Source: Adiantum capillus-veneris
Taxonomy: Eukaryota > Streptophyta > Polypodiopsida > Polypodiales > Pteridaceae
Length of the DNA stretch: 64,000 nt
Direction: 5' to 3'
Assembly: GCA_014529385.2 (NCBI GenBank)
Contig: CM043960.1
Coordinates: forward strand, 71,558,910 to 71,622,909
Positions within the stretch are counted from its first letter, which is position 1. The number at the start of each line of letters is the position of its first letter. The position numbers were made by a program, and so were the translations under genes. Positions 11,365-23,090 of this stretch are shown one piece after another. The notes below the pieces were generated by a model. That model ran no database searches, was not told the DNA's origin, and was given only the letters and a program-made list of their open reading frames with translations.

Positions 11365-14223
11365 ATGTTCAACAAACCAGAGCCAACTAGCAATCCAACC
11401 ATCATTGCAGGCATGGCTTTGACAGAGTGTAACATTGGAACAAGACCGAAACCGAGATGGTTATATCATGGTGAGAGTAAGCCAAAAACTCAAGGGTCAA
11501 CAGAGCCTGGAAGACCACCCATAGAGCGAGTTCGAAGAGATGAACCATCTTTTGCAAGAACCGTTAGAAATTACGGCTTACCATTGGGAGAGGAACCCGC
11601 CCACTACCGAAGGGCAGAGGAGGTATATCGATTAGGACGTGGAGATCCAATGATGAGATTTGTAGACCATCGTAGAATTAGACCTTCTCAAGTGCAAAAA
11701 TGGGTAAACAAGAAATACACGAGAAATAGAGATCCTAGAGATCATGTAGCAGCCTTTGTGCATGTAATTAGAGCTAAAGAGGTATTAGACTTCCCTACCC
11801 AATTTGCAGGGTTTGGACTAACCCTAGAGGATGATGCTGCTACTTGGTTTGACTCTGTGGAGTGTAGAGACTTTGAGTCTATGGAGGAGGTGTTTGATGA
11901 TTTTATCGAGGAATTCTCACAAAGGGGGATAGCTCATAAGACAGTCTCACAAATCCATAAATTCAAACAGAAAGACGGGGAATCTGTGCGAAAGGCATCC
12001 CTACGATTAAAAAGATATGTTAAGTTCTACCCTGTGGAAGAACTGCCAACTCAGTCCAGACTTATGCTTATATTCATTCAAGGACTAAGGAATGCAGATC
12101 TCCAGAAGGACTTACATATGAAGAGGAGCACGACGTTAAATGAGTTAACTAAGGAGGCTCTTTACCTTGTAGACAATTGTGCGGTCTGCAAAGATGGTGA
12201 GTTCAAGGATCTTGATGATGATTCATCCTCACAACAAAGTGGAAGCAAGTCTTCTAAGACAGCACCAAAAGGAGAAGTAGCTGTAATCCAGGAGCAGCTT
12301 GTAGAGGAAGTGCTAAAAAAGATTAACCTGTACGCCAAACCACAGGCTAAACATCCAAAATGGTGTGCTATTGAACAAAAATGGACAAACCATGGGATAG
12401 AGGAATGTTATTATAACAAGGGGTATATGAGAGAACGACCGTCTGCTCCCCAAGCTCAGGTAGCATCTCCTCAACTTCCACCGATGCCTAGGTATCAAGC
12501 AGGCAACCTACCAAGACCTGTAGGTGTAGAGAGACCACAACTAGTGTTGGGGCAACAACCACCCCTACCAGGATTACGACCAGTCGGCATAAGATACACA
12601 CCAACCGTAACCGAATCAGAAGAGATGGATTTGGTGCCTATGCATGCATATTACAAAGATCCCAATGGATATGCTGCAAATCCTATCTATTATCCATCGG
12701 AAGAACCCTCAACACCAGAACCATGGAGCATGATAGGAAGTACAGGACCACCAACAGCTGTAGAGGCAGCAGGAGAAGGAAGATATAGCTTGGATGAACG
12801 AACATTGCTGTTCATAGCCAACGGAGGCATGGGAGGACAGAGACACGCATACCAATAAAGAGGAGCTCAAGGAGCAACTCAACAGCCTAAAGGACCCTGC
12901 TACAAGTGTGGTGGAGACCATTGGCTACGAGACTGTCCTCATGATGAAATCATTAGAGTCAATGCATATTGCACCGAGTGTGGAGTTACTCATTTGATTC
13001 CGGATTGCCCTAAGAACTCGAGCAAAGGAGCAAAAACTACCTTGAACATGCTGGAAGCAGTGCCTTCTAGTGGAGGGTCAAAAAACGAAACAATAATACG
13101 TATTCAGGCAGTGACACGAGCCCAAGCTCAAAGAATGACGAACGAACCCATAATTGAAGAGCCAAAAACCGATGCCCCAAGTTCAGAAACGAGAAATCAG
13201 AGAAGCGCTTGGAAAGCTAGAAAGGTGCATATGAAATCCAGGAGAGAACGAGAGCAAACGGCTCTATCCGAGGAGTTGAAACACACGAAGGATAAATTAG
13301 AGCGGTTAGAGGATCTAGCTAGCCTAAGCTCACACACTGCGACAACCATAGCACCCAAGGAGATAGCAAAATCCAAAAGTGCACGATCAGGAGGATCAGG
13401 GTTGGCACAAAAGTTAAATGAGCAGTTAGATGCACTTCTAAAAGCTTACGAAGCCAGACTCAAAAAGAACCAAACCCAAGAGCAAAGATGGATGACTTAT
13501 CCATATGCGGAAATAGAAAAACAGAGGTTGGAAATGTGTAGAAAGATGATTGAAACAACTCAATCCTTGATAGAAAAACCGCTTGGTAAACCTGCAAGTT
13601 GGCATGAAGTAGTAGCTCCAACCCCTATCAAACCAACTTTAGAGAAACAAGTAGAAACAAAGGAAAGACTCACGAATGCCTCTGAGTCTAGGGGAGAGCC
13701 TATCATAGTGCCAAATACAATGGATGAGACAAGTGAGGGGTTCCAGCTTAAAACATTGGTAGAAATGGGTAAGGATTGTAACGGTCTAGATGACTTGTGG
13801 AAGCAAATCCGTGAGGCCAACGAAGCCAACAGGGTGAGTTACCATATGAATCGCACGAGAAAAGAGAAAAATGAGATCTTACCTCCTATTGAAGAATTTA
13901 AGGCAAGATCGCAAATGAACTTTGATATGCATTCACAAGGGGGAGACCACGGATCAATTAGTTCGGGGCACCAACCAAACTCACTAAAAACTCTACCCTC
14001 TTACCTAGGAAAGTATGAAGCCAAGTCTGAGGTGAGAGCAATCCCATCTCAAAGAATTTCTTCTAACAGAGTGATGGATTCACAAGGGTTGATTGAGTTA
14101 TTGTCCACCCCGATGGCATGCAAAATCACATTAGCAGAACAACTGAGGTTACGACCAAACATATGGACCACAGTAGGCAAATGCTTAGAAAAATTTGGAG
14201 TGAAAGACCCCACTTTGAAGCTT
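11365..14223 (+). pseudogene. Gyp-A gag with paired short zinc knuckles
   Basis: One frame from ATG 11365 to TAG 14224-14226, broken by TAA 12856-12858. The core (residues about 105-270) is a recognisable gypsy Gag: FVDHRRIRPSQVQKWV, AGFGLTLEDDAATWF, FDDFIEEFSQRG, then IQGLRNADLQKDLHM. After the stop come two zinc knuckles, CYKCGGDHWLRDC (from 12898) and CTECGVTHLIPDC (from about 12969). Both have three rather than four residues between the second Cys and the His. The C-terminal third (13,200-13,500) is charged and likely coiled coil. Gyp-E and Gyp-C carry related segments. It probably formed the virus-like particle; the stops make it inactive as it stands. Confidence 0.8.
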
Positions 14224-14241
14224 TAGGAAGGGATCAAACAA

Positions 14242-14664
14242 TTGGACAAGCCTCAACTAAACACTAGGCATGTACCTTTAAACAAGGTTGGAGAATATTG
14301 CGAGGGAGAAGATGGAAACACCACGCTACCAGTAGAATTCCAAGGAGTAGTTTCCAAAGCTATTCTTGACAGTGGAGCAGGAGTCGCTATTGCCACCAAG
14401 GAAATCCGAAAAAAATGGGGAAAACCGGCTTTGAGAGCTACCAGAATGAAATTGCAATTGGCAGATGGGTTCATAGAAAAGCCTCTAGGACTCTTAGAAA
14501 AAGTAATTGTCACTTCGTGCAGAATCGAGTATGAGCATACATTTGCAATAGTCGATTTCGACAAAAAAGAACAATTACAAGATCATTTTGGGAAGACCAT
14601 TCATGCAACAATTAAAGATGGTCCAGGATTGGGGTTACGACCACATATACCTCAGACATGGTGA
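14242..14664 (+). pseudogene. Gyp-A protease domain PR1
   Basis: Continues the gag frame after TAG 14224-14226. It encodes a retropepsin-like domain: AILDSGAGVAIAT with the catalytic Asp at residue 43 (codon 14368-14370), followed by strand-like segments and DGPGLGLRPH. This is the normal protease place between Gag and RT. The frame then shifts before 14798. Retropepsins act as dimers to cut Gag-Pol. The catalytic DSG triad is intact here. Confidence 0.8.
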
Positions 14665-14797
14665 AACTACAACCAAAATACACCTGAAAGACCATAGTTA
14701 CAAAGATGTGAACCAGACACCTGTGGAATAGTTTGATTCAGCTACACTAGCAGGGTCCGAACTCCCAGCATGGTTAAGGCAACAGAAAGAGCTATGG

Positions 14798-16093
14798 ATG
14801 TGCGGAGCTTCACATTGTGGGAGCTTAAAAAGAGAGGAATGCGTCTTAGAAAGAGCGATTGAGGACAAGGATTATATTCTAGAGCCTTTTTCTGAAGATG
14901 CCTTGGAACCTCTGGAATGGGAACACATATTAGCAACATTGGATGTCTGTACCATTACAGATAGTCCAACGACAAAATTCTGCGATAAGGATGGCTATGA
15001 TGTGCTACCCTATTACATGGTAAGCCTTATACCAGGAGGAGATGAGAATGTAGAACCAGCACAACAAGAAGAGTTTTATAACTCCTCTGAGAATTTGGGG
15101 GTAGATAACGATGCAGATAACAAGTGTTTAGACAACTCAAGCGAGCGTGGGGAGAAAACATCGGATATCAAGTTCTATGATTCTGCCAATCAGTACCCTA
15201 GACGCCAGGAACGCTATAGGAAAAAACGAGCAAAAAACAAAATGAGAGAGAATCTGATGCCCAGGATAAAAGATAAAACTCACTATCTAATACTTGTCAA
15301 AGCAGAAGATTGTGTAAAAGACCAAATATTAGGAAGATTCTCGAGAGTGCGAAGGGTACGCACGAAAGAGTTCAAAACAGGTGATTATGTACTTGTTTAT
15401 ACCTTGAAGCAACATGCCAAGAAACTTAAAAAGCGAGGGATGGGACCCTTTGTGATTCATGACCTATCACAAAGCGGAGCTTTCAAGCTTGCTACATTAA
15501 CAGGTGAAGAAATGCCAAATTGGATTAGTGGGTGTCGGTTAAAGAAATATCATTTACCACTAACACAAGATATGCTCCAACAAATCCATCAAGAAAAACA
15601 ATGGATGAAAGAGAAACAGAGGATACGAGAAGAAGCTCAAGCAGAAGCAAAAGAACGCATTGCAAAAAGACGGCTTCTACGACAACAACAACAATGTGGA
15701 TCACCATTGCGAATAAATGCTATTCGACTAACGAATTTTGATGAAGACACAGTGGAGCCAATAATTGCAATCAAAGTGGGTAGCAATCAAGTTGACTTGA
15801 CGGCATTGCTTGATTCTGGAGCTCAAGCAAATCTAATCTCTTATAGATTATACAAACAGCTCAAGCTCAAAGGTCAACTACATCCTACTCCACAAGTGTT
15901 GGAAAGTAGTGCATCACATTCGTTAAAAACATTGGGCTGGACTATATTGCATATAGAAGTACATCAATATATTTATCCACACAAGTTTTATGTGGTCGCG
16001 GATGAAAGCACACAACACCCCATGTTGTTGGGACAACCTTGGCAAAAAGAGTATAATGTGCAGATAGATTGGAATGCGAATGCAGTCAAAATT
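14798..16093 (+). pseudogene. Gyp-A integrase C-terminus fused to second protease-like domain PR2
   Basis: A 432-codon open frame. Its first 130 residues are an acidic spacer resembling the region before RT in Gyp-B (WEHILATLDVCTI against a VDWVHLAATIDTW stretch there). From about residue 185 it becomes an integrase C-terminal domain: EFKTGDYVLVYTLKQHAKKL, GMGPFVIHDL and a GCRLKKYH end, then a basic helix rich in Q, E and R. From residue 320 comes a second retropepsin-like domain with LTALLDSGAQANLISY (catalytic Asp 339, codon 15812-15814) and the second-half signature PMLLGQPW, closing with QIDWNANAV. RT, RNase H and integrase core are absent, yet the frame stays open across the join (about 15,200-15,370). 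TAG 16094-16096 ends it, but the same frame continues into the tail. Confidence 0.75.
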
Positions 16094-16114
16094 TAGCATG
16101 CACAAGAACAACAG

Positions 16115-16867
16115 GTGGTAGCCTTTGCTCAGGAACCCCGGAAGAATCAGCTACCAGTAATGCAATCACTGGATAAAGAGCCAAAAGGAAGGGTGCCACT
16201 AAAGAACAACATTATACCCAAGGCTAACAAACAGGGAACTGCCAACCATGTTCACTATAAACATCCAACCAAACATACCGCAGTGCCAAGATCAAGGTTA
16301 GCAACACGCAACAAACAAGTATGGGTGCGGAAGGATAGAAATGACATGGCAAACAAACCACAAGACACCAGAAGAAGTCAACAGAAGCAGATAGCTCAAC
16401 CAAATACCACGGGAATAAAACAGATATGGATCCCAAAGAAAATGCTCAGCAACAACTTAAATGCGACTCGCATTTGGATCCCGAAACCAAAACAAAAGGA
16501 ACTCCCTTCAGTACAAGCAACATCGGTACGTAGACACACACAACATAGGACACCGGCAAATCGATCCATGTGGGTGCCAATCAGCAGCAAAACACTGAGT
16601 ACCACGGAAGTAGCAAGAAACCTACAAAAACCTCCAAAGCAAAGCTACAAATGGAAAGCAAAAGAGACAAAGTCAATGTCCAATTCAGCCAAGACAATTC
16701 TCTCCAAGGAGACGACTACGGCCATATTGACAATGGCGGCAACAAAATCGACTTTTGCAAAGAAGACGATCAAACAACGAGCGGTAGAGTTACAACTTTT
16801 ACTTGCAAAGAAAATTTGCCGACCAAATCAACAACAAACAGGAAACCTCGATGACAAATGCCAATAA
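16115..16867 (+). pseudogene. Gyp-A C-terminal tail with repeated W-[IV]-P-K-like motifs
   Basis: In frame with the preceding ORF after TAG 16094-16096, ending at TAA 16865-16867. The protein is basic and low in complexity. It holds spaced tryptophan motifs: KQVWVRK (near 16,316), KQIWIPKK (near 16,417), TRIWIPKP (near 16,466) and RSMWVPIS (near 16,562). Gyp-B has an equivalent set after its PR2. Similar W-V-P-K peptides occur as linkers in some plant copia Gag proteins, but I know no function. It may bind nucleic acid, or be a flexible tail cleaved from integrase. Confidence 0.6.
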
Positions 16868-17026
16868 GCATCTTGCTTATACCCTCCTAGCATTAATTTT
16901 TCCATGCATTGACCGAGTATGCATTATATAGGGCCACATTACACGGCCAAGCATTAGCACGAGTTTTCAACCTATGCACGGCACATACTCCGAGGCAATA
17001 CCTTGTCGTCCGGAAGGACTCCAGCT

Positions 17027-17040
17027 AGGAGGGGGGAAGG
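17027..17040 (+). other. Polypurine tract behind Gyp-A coding region
   Basis: AGGAGGGGGGAAGG lies 160 bp after the last Gyp-A codon. No TG-type LTR start follows directly. Gyp-B has a similar tract in the same place (57624-57638) well before its real 3' LTR, so this is likely an internal (central-type) polypurine tract rather than the plus-strand primer next to an LTR. Confidence 0.5.
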
Positions 17041-18597
17041 CATTCTCAAATGCGGACCCAATGGCAAAAAGAGCAAAAAAAGGGCATGTTTTTCGACTAT
17101 TTTAAGGGTTGTCGTTTGATTGCGAAATTTGTTGGACTAACCCAAGTACATATGCCCTTATACAACATGAATCTACAAGTATATGGGGCCAAACGCCAAA
17201 TCAAGCCCCTAGGTGTGTGTATATAAGTAAAAATAACCATTTTTCGGGCAGAATATTGGTAAAACGGAGAAATCCGGACATAAAAATTGCATGTGAGTGT
17301 ATATAGTGTTTTGCGGTGATGTTTTTGATTTATTATGATTTCTGAGGATTTTCTGGGTTTGATTTGCTATTTTCCTTTTAATTTTGCTAATTTTCGGCAG
17401 AAAAACTTCAAAATACAAAAAGTAGGTGAAGACCGATTGTAATGAAAAACAAAAAATATGGGGATGATCAGTGACTATAGGACAACCTATGGTACAGTGG
17501 GGGTGCAATTATGAGACTGGAGCGGAAAGCGTGTTTTGGCCGGATTTTGATCGAAACGCCAAATTTCTCGGAACTGGGCAAATGAAGTCCAAATCAAGAA
17601 ATTTTTGTGCCTAAACCGCATATCGCAAGAAGTTGGGAGCACATGTCAAATTTCATGAAAAGTGGTTCAGGGACCCCCATTATAAGAAATTTTCACTTCA
17701 TTTTAAGCTCATTTCCACTATTGACTTTTGAGAGAGAGCTTCTGTCACCTAGACCGAACGGAACTTCCAGCAGCTTCTACGACGCGCACGACTACCCGAT
17801 AGGCTCCAGACATGAGAGGCAGGCTCACCACCTTGAGCTTTTCGCGCATGTTTGTCGTTTTGTCGCGAAAACTAGCATAGGGTTCACATAGAAACTGAGT
17901 AGTAGAGACCTACAAGTAGAAGTGACCACCTAACAGCTAACCCAAAAGCAATAAGACTTCATCGGAAGCTTACCCTAGCATAGGAGACCACTTTTGGATG
18001 ACCAAAGGCAGTAGAAAACCATCGAAAAAACCCTAATTCCTAGAGCCCCGCAAGAGGCCACCAAATGGAAAATCGGCAGAAAGGCGCCCAAATGCTACCA
18101 AAACTCATGGGTAGGAGCATCTCGACATGCTTGACAAATCTATATAGCCCACATAACCATACGGTGACCTGAAGCAGCACTAAACTTCAGAAATGGCACC
18201 GCATGTCCGTTTGCCACCAAACTTCACGAGCGGCTTTCCTAGACCATCAACAACCAAGTCCTATGGTGGTAGACCACCACAGTCATCGAAGACATGTAAA
18301 CGCAACCACGGGTTCTTCTAGAGCGAAAAATTGCCAAACGGAGCTCCGGTGAAGCCAAAGTCGACAAAAAACCATACGGCAAGGATCCCCAAGTGATCGG
18401 GAAGCTATGGAGACCAACATCAAGAAATTTCATCGTCGAAAAGCACTCCAAAATTCAGAAAATGGCTCGAAGGATGTGAAATCCACACAGGAGTTTCTTT
18501 CTATCTATTTGACTTTTTTGTTGAAATAGGGCTTAAAAGGGACTCAAGGGGACTAAGAACAGGCACCAGTAGCAATCACCATGAAAATTTCATCAGG
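17041..18597 (+). other. Non-coding stretch before the palindrome array
   Basis: About 1.5 kb with no supported gene. The sequence is AT-rich to about 17,450, then changes to mixed composition with TATAAG near 17,685. By position it is either the pol-to-3'-ORF spacer of Gyp-A or the 5' leader of a separate element that carries the coiled-coil ORF at 19,615. Confidence 0.4.
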
Positions 18598-19475
18598 AGA
18601 CATCCTACGTGTAGGATGTCTCAAGGCCATTTCTGGGCACCAACCCCAACATCTCTCATCACACAAAGCTTCTGAATAGCCAGTACAAGCTAGCCACCAA
18701 GTTTCATCACATTTGGACAAAAATTGACCTCATATGTATGAAAAAACGAAAAGTCAGGGCATAGAGGCAATAATGGCCCATAGACCTATCAAAACTTGTC
18801 CAAATCACATGAAACTTGCACAATACATTCTTGAGCACATTGCCAACCTATCTGTGTGGTCACATGCAAAAAATGATGAAATAGACATCCTACACGTAGG
18901 ATGTCTAAATGACATTTTTGGCCCACAGATGGTGTTTTTCAATTCTAGATCTCTTCAGATCACCTTCAAGAGCTCATATATCAAGTTTCAAACCATTCCC
19001 ATCACTTTTGGCCCCCAACACCTCCAAGATACACTTTTTGAGCCCAAAAACACTACACATGGTCTTACCAACACCAATTCTAGTCCAAATCAAAATCCAA
19101 GAGCAGGACCATGTTCTACATGCCAAGAGCTACCCACAGAACAAATCTCAAGCAATTTTGATGAAAAAGACATCCTACGTGTAGGATGTCTCCAGCTCAA
19201 TTTTGACCTACTGTGCAAGAAATGACCTCATGGGAGCCATTACCATGGTGCAAGAAGCTTGTATATCGAATTTCAACCCATTTGAATATCATTTGCCACC
19301 TGTCGGGGACATCCTACCAAATTGTGAGCCTAAAGCCTGAATCTGCCCAAAAATGCACTTTTTGATGGCCAAACCCAATTCCAATCACATAGCCATGTTG
19401 CATAGGCCAAAGACCACCAGCATGCCAAGTTTCACCAAAAACTGATGAAATAGACATCGTACGCATAGGATGTTT
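18598..19475 (+). repeat. Four palindromes in diverged 285-bp tandem units
   Basis: Palindromes with arms AGACATCCTA and TAGGATGTCT around a 4-bp centre (CGTG or CACG) start at 18598, 18883 and 19168; a decayed copy starts at 19452. Spacings are 285, 285 and 284 bp. A half-copy (GACATCCTACC) starts at 19308, about half a unit after the third. The unit bodies have diverged but keep shared words in order: CATTTTTGGCC just after the palindrome, CAAGTTTCA in the middle, and GATGAAAT or GATGAAAA just before the next palindrome. Another half-copy (AGACATCCTACGTG) lies at 23652. Confidence 0.85.
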
Positions 19476-19614
19476 AAATGATAAATTTTAGCCAGAAAGC
19501 CACTGTGAACACATGCAGGGTTTTCAGAGTTCCTTTTAAGTTTTATTTTCAATTTTCAAGTCATTTGGATAGTTAAAACTTAGTTTCTTCGGACTACTGA
19601 GTGCAACAGGATCC

Positions 19615-22600
19615 ATGACAGCCGCAAAATCACGTGCAAAGAAGAAGAGAATGACGATAAAAGATTACTTGGAAGAAGTAGAGCCATTTTTCATCCCAGA
19701 AGGAACTCTGAAGCCAACCAGCACGTGGATTCAGGAGGATTTGCTAGAGTCAAATGATTTGAAAATCTACCAAGGCGTGTTCAAAGATACTGAAGGAAAT
19801 GCAATGGAGCTACCCATGCTACCTTGGGAGCTCAATGAGTTTGTCAAAAGCAAGATGGCAGAGTACCTGGAGAAGATAGATCTCCATAACTATTTTGAAG
19901 CTGTGCCGGTAGGAATTGACATAAAAAGAGTGTGGGAATTTGTAACTACAATCAAAGAAGATGGAGTGGCCAGAGTCACTGATCTGCAGGGCAAGCCGGA
20001 CTCTATGATTGTAATCACAGAGAGAGTAGTGGTAGCCGCACTAGACCTCTCCAACAAAGGGGATAATGCGACAAAAGAGAAGAGATGAAGTCAAGGTGTA
20101 CTCAGAAAAGAAAAACAACTACACCTTTGAAGATATAGCAAACTCAAAAGTGGCGATCATGAGCCAACTCTACAACCAGTACTTCCATATGTGTATAAAG
20201 CGGCCGTAGAAGTACAGGATTCCACCTGGAGCCATTACTACCACCTTCACCTGGGCAATGCAAAAGAGCAAGCCAAAGGTGATCAACTATGCTGCCTACA
20301 TCCATGACAACCTAGTGAAGATGGGCAACAAGAATCCCACCTACATTGTGACAGGTGAACTGATAACAAAAGTGGTTTATGGAGCATTTCACGCCAAGGG
20401 AAGATGGCCTGACCCTCCATCACAAAATGACTGGCTAAGGCTCAAAGAAGATAAAGAGGATGAACAGCCCAAAGCACCCAGAGTTGCCACAAGATTGAAG
20501 CGCCGGTTAGAGAACGTGCAAGAGGAGCATCCAGAGTTGAAGAAAGGAAAGAAGGAAACGGTACAAGTGCCGATCAAAGAGACCAAATCTCAGAAAGCGG
20601 CATGGCTTGAAAGATTAATGGAAAGCTTCAGAGCCCTCAAGGGAGATTTGAGCGAGCTATGGAAGCAATCACTAGAGGCCATGTCAGGATCATCTCGGAG
20701 AGTGCAGCGAGATAGATTTGAATATTACATCAAAAATTTTGAAATCCTAGATGCTACGACAGAAAACATCCCTAACATTCCATTTACAGAAGAAGAAGTG
20801 GATGAAGTACGACGGCAACTGCTAGAGGAGCAAGAAGGCCAAGAGAGAGAGAGGAAGACAAAGGCAGAAAAGGACTTTAAGAAGAAGCCAACAACTCCAC
20901 CGTCAAGCCCGGAGTCCAGCCCACCGCAATCACCACCTCCTCGTAGCCCTCCACAAACCCAACAAAAGGAGGAGCTAGACACATCTGATGAACAAGAAGA
21001 ACCAAAGCAAGAAGAGACCAAAGAGCAAGAGCAAAGAGAAGAAGCTAAGCCCAAAGATGAGCAGCCAGATCCAGAGGAAATAAGGTTTAACACATTTCTT
21101 GATCTACTAGCTGCGGGTTACTCGAGAGAAGAGGCAGCCACAATAGCATTTGACTTGGCAAGCACAAGGCCCAAAGAACAACTGCAGAGCCTGCGGTTAG
21201 TGGAACTGAAAGAGATGGACACTGATACAGTGGACCTACAGCCACCCACCAATGACTAGGATGTAGTGATGCACAAACTAATCGGGCTCAGGGCAAAATC
21301 ATTGGCCACGCAAAGTGAGATCGACAATCTCAAAGCCAATGAAGTTCTGATCAAATCTGAAGTAGACACACTACAAAGACAAAGCCAAGAGCATATAGAG
21401 AAAGAAGCAGAGTTGCAACTGGCCACAAAATTGCAAAGATTCCAGGAGATGGAACGAGAAAATCAGGCAGTAGCTCAAATACTGCAAGGAGTTGAAGAAG
21501 AATACAAAAAACTCAGTAAGGCATTGACAAATGCAGAGAGGGAAAGGGACAACCTAACCCTACAACTTGCTGAAGAATCCAAGGAAGTGGAAACACTGAG
21601 AAATGCCAAGGAAAAGGAAGAGCTATAGAATGAGGCGAGCCAGGATGAGGTATTAGAGCTTAAAGACCAGATGAAATTCAAAGATCAAACGATACGGGCA
21701 TCTCCTACCAGAGTCAGAGCTACTAGCTCGTGGACTCACACTACTTCTGAGACAGATTTATATGAAGATCAAATGAAGGAGCTCCAAAAGGAGTTAACCC
21801 TAGAGAAGCAGCAAAGATTGATGTTGGATGAGGGCTCAGTGGTTATGCAGAACCGCATGGAAGAAGAAAACACAGCCATGAAGAATGAGCTAGAAGCCAT
21901 CAAGAGAAAGCTCGAGGAGGCGGAAAAGATAAACGCAGATCTAAACAACCTCCTTGTGAATATGGGAGAACAAGCTGAAATAGAAAAGAAGACATTTCAG
22001 AAGCAAATAGAAGAGCTAAGAGGCAAGAAGAAAATAGAAGAGCAGTTTGGCACCAGGCCAGCAGCCATGGAGGGAATAGACATAGAGAATGTGGCAGATC
22101 CAGTGGACACCACCATGCAAGAGGAAATCCTTGTAGGACCCTCACAAGAGCCACAAGATCTGACACAAGAAGAAGAAGAGAAGCTACAAAAGGCAACAGA
22201 AGCAGCAGTCAGATAAACTGCCAAAGAAGCCTTGGAATGGGAGAAGAATGTCTTTAAGTCAATGAATATTCCGAAGATAGATGCCAGCAACCTTCGGCAT
22301 GAATGGCTACAGCCCTCTCTCCCATATCCTCTGCTGAAATATGAAGCTGCCACAATCAACAAGCAGATCAGAGAGGAGCCAACATTGCCAATATACAAAG
22401 CAGACATCTCCAAGACTGAAGGGGTCAAGTTGATAGTTGACTCTCAACCGAGGTGGAGAAAGGCATGGTTGACAAAGTATCCTCAGTATCTAATCCATTT
22501 GGTAGAGGCACCTAAAGTGATCAGAGATAACCTATGTTTCTTCCCTCTACCAAGGATGAGGACGTGAAAGGCCCATCAGCTCTTGCAAAGAAGCCAACCC

Positions 22601-23038
22601 ACTTGGTTGAATTACCCAAAGCTGCCAGGCTCGAAGGCGGGCGAGAAAATAAGTGAGCAATACATGGTGAAAACCCTAACGGGCGCTATCAAATTGTTCA
22701 CTGGCTCGCTTGACCTATCTTGCATCATGATGAGAAAGATTTGTAAAACACTTTTGGCTGTCTTCGAGACATTCAAACTAGGCCAGGCGACAGACAGTAT
22801 CTTCTTCTTTCAAGATACATACAAATGTGCATACAATCTGTGTGGTCAGCCTTCCCACGATGTGATACATGCATTGTATCAAAGGATTATGTTTTTACCA
22901 TCCTATCACCTCCAGGCCTTTGAAGAAGCCTTCTACACCAGCTTCTTCACAATCAGCACTCACATATTCGGCCCGACGCTATTAGCTCAACATGCAAGAT
23001 ATGAGTCACTGCTCAAGATGAGAGAAAGCCTACGATGA
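19615..23038 (+). pseudogene. Large coiled-coil ORF in a retroelement 3' region (broken)
   Basis: From ATG 19615 one gene of about 1,140 codons can be followed: frame 1 to about 20,080, then, after a frameshift, frame 2 to TGA 23036-23038. In-frame stops: TAG 20207, TAG 21257, TAG 21626, TAA 22214, TGA 22565. The first 260 residues look globular (IVITERVVVAALDL, VINYAAYIHDNLVKM, GELITKVVYGAFHA) and recall the group annotated as putative plant transposon proteins; that likeness is from memory and weak. A proline-rich stretch (PPSSPESSPPQSPPPRSPP) and acidic segment follow, then about 300 residues of heptad-like coiled coil (21,270-22,080), then a second globular region with several Cys. It sits where envelope-like ORFs lie in some gypsy elements, and ends 38 bp before a polypurine tract. 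No signal peptide or membrane segment is seen. Confidence 0.65.
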
Positions 23039-23076
23039 AGAAGCAGCTCAACAGCCATGTCGGGGACGACATGAAC

Positions 23077-23090
23077 AAGGAGGGGGGGAG
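23077..23090 (+). other. Polypurine tract
   Basis: AAGGAGGGGGGGAG directly abuts TGTAAGAAGC at 23091, the layout expected of the plus-strand primer beside a 3' LTR. A GGGGACGAC word just upstream is also typical of gypsy 3' ends. Confidence 0.7.

Noticed and set aside
18734-19225. A 163-codon ORF through the palindrome array
   Set aside because: Its peptide simply translates the repeats (IDILHVGCLN and KDILRVGCLQ come from the palindromes); no protein family signature and no conserved frame across units.
18598-19475. Regular palindromic repeats as a CRISPR array
   Set aside because: Spacing of 285 bp, diverged homologous unit bodies rather than unique spacers, no cas genes, and plant retroelement context.
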